Source: an uncultured Planctomycetaceae bacterium (lineage in GTDB: Bacteria; Planctomycetota; Planctomycetia; Pirellulales; Pirellulaceae). From it: a stretch of DNA of 37,050 bases. The notes beneath the pieces were generated by a model that was given only the letters and a program-made list of their open reading frames with translations, was not told the origin of the DNA and ran no database searches. The stretch is from the NCBI GenBank assembly GCA_903927685.1, contig CAIYOB010000766.1:1-37050 (forward strand). Direction: 5' to 3'. Shown in pieces: positions 36,542-37,050 of the stretch; the stretch's first letter is position 1, and each line of letters opens with the position of its first letter. The position numbers and the translations under genes are program-made.

Positions 36542-36790
36542 ATGAAGATCAGCGCTCGCAACAAACTGCAAGGCACGGTCACCAAGATCACGGCGGGCTC
36601 CGTCAACTCGGTGGTCGAAATCCAGTTGCACGGCACCCCGACCATCACGGCCGTGATTACCAACGACGGCGTGGCCGACTTGGAACTCCAGGTGGGCAGC
36701 TCCGCCTGTGCGGTCATCAAGGCGTCGAGCGTGCTGGTCGGCGTGTGCCAAGAGGGGAAAGGCTGCGGATGCCAGGGAGCCACGCCATGA
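36542..36790 (+). CDS. TOBE/Mop-domain molybdate-binding protein (molbindin) with Cys-rich tail
   Basis: The 82-residue protein is a single Mop/TOBE domain: [42 protein letters not shown] and [11 protein letters not shown] match molbindins, which bind molybdate as oligomers in the cytoplasm. Its place between nifK and nifE, 7 bp after nifK and overlapping nifE by ATGA, suggests it supplies or buffers molybdenum for FeMo-cofactor assembly. The tail has Cys69, Cys75 and Cys77 (CQEGKGCGC), which typical molbindins do not carry as far as I know. Those residues could bind a metal or an Fe-S species. Fold certainty is high; the role is inference. Confidence 0.93.
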   Translation: MKISARNKLQGTVTKITAGSVNSVVEIQLHGTPTITAVITNDGVADLELQVGSSACAVIKASSVLVGVCQEGKGCGCQGATP

Positions 36791-37050
36791 TTTCGCTGCT
36801 GGAAGAACGCCGGGCGCAGATCCACGGCGACAGCCGAGCGCCGTTTGCGATGGCCTGCGAGAAGCAGAGCGTGGCGGGGTCGGTCAGCCAGCGAGCTTGC
36901 GTGTTCTGCGGCTCGCGCGTCGTCCTGTACCCGGTGGCCGACGCCCTGCACTTGATCCACGGCCCGGTCGGCTGCGCCGCCTATACCTGGGACATCCGCG
37001 GCTCCCTGTCGTCGGGCCCCGAACTGCACCGCATGAGCTTTACCACCGAC
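36787..37050 (+). CDS. nifE: Nitrogenase cofactor scaffold NifE, N-terminal part (cut by window end)
   Basis: The first 88 codons are present. NifE with NifN forms the scaffold on which the FeMo-cofactor precursor from NifB matures. Visible motifs are [32 protein letters not shown] and [18 protein letters not shown], which match NifE (for example [21 protein letters not shown] of Azotobacter). They contain the first two cluster ligand cysteines. The ATG overlaps the stop of the TOBE gene (ATGA), so translation is probably coupled. nifN and nifB would be expected further on. Confidence 0.95.
   Translation, partial: MISLLEERRAQIHGDSRAPFAMACEKQSVAGSVSQRACVFCGSRVVLYPVADALHLIHGPVGCAAYTWDIRGSLSSGPELHRMSFTTD

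Noticed and set aside
35149..37029. 626-codon minus-strand frame opposite nifK, TOBE and nifE
   Set aside because: The nif genes on the plus strand are unmistakable; the reverse frame spans three genes and their spacers and has no domain.

Overview
The window looks like a chromosomal segment of a planctomycete (Planctomycetota, Pirellula/Rhodopirellula-like). GC content is high. A giant secreted-type protein carries the planctomycete N-terminal LEPR-XLL-like motif (here LESLETRRLM). There is an SHD1-type protein with the C-terminal region typical of planctomycete conserved hypotheticals, two PQQ-like beta-propeller proteins that start with the W-P/H-Q-x-x-G-P motif, and a Tat-exported Gfo/Idh/MocA oxidoreductase. 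The phylum call is inference from gene content. No rRNA or tRNA was seen.

Layout. (1) 1-16064, minus strand: one uninterrupted gene of at least 5354 codons, whose 3' end lies outside the window. From the N-terminus it shows a lipase-like alpha/beta-hydrolase, a carbohydrate-binding-like segment, a peptidoglycan-binding-like segment with an M15-peptidase-like zinc motif, a long series of repeated beta-rich modules with EF-hand-like loops, about 1290 residues of RTX (GGxGxD) calcium-binding repeats, and C-terminal PPC-like domains. (2) 16065-25760: a divergent regulatory region, a PQQ-like protein, a deoxyhypusine-synthase homologue divergent from agmatine deiminase (aguA), which suggests polyamine metabolism, then IMP dehydrogenase (guaB) overlapping an SHD1-type exported protein that ends at a strong terminator, and an exported GH36-like glycosidase. 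(3) 26009-31579: a single-gene pentapeptide-repeat/TIR protein (candidate NAD-consuming immune effector), a CNNM/CorC-type membrane protein, a Tat-exported oxidoreductase and a second PQQ-like protein. (4) 31580-37050: a nitrogenase operon with a clear sigma-54 promoter, nifH-nifD-nifK-(TOBE/Mop protein)-nifE. nifE is cut by the window end.

The Nif proteins look like the anaerobe-type (cluster III) Mo nitrogenase. NifD carries the internal insertion and the SRAHHYQ-type motif of that group, NifK is short, and all P-cluster and FeMo-co ligands are present. Two features are unusual. The nifI1-nifI2 genes that normally lie between nifH and nifD in this group are missing. The nifD-nifK spacer holds an AT-rich array of 20 degenerate heptanucleotides. 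A small TOBE/molbindin protein with a Cys-rich tail is embedded in the operon and overlaps nifE by ATGA. Upstream of the sigma-54 promoter, a 13-nt palindromic sequence occurs twice and may be the enhancer for an activator other than classical NifA.

All calls were made by reading the sequence and from family knowledge; no database search was run. The long open frames on the plus strand opposite the giant gene are antisense shadows.
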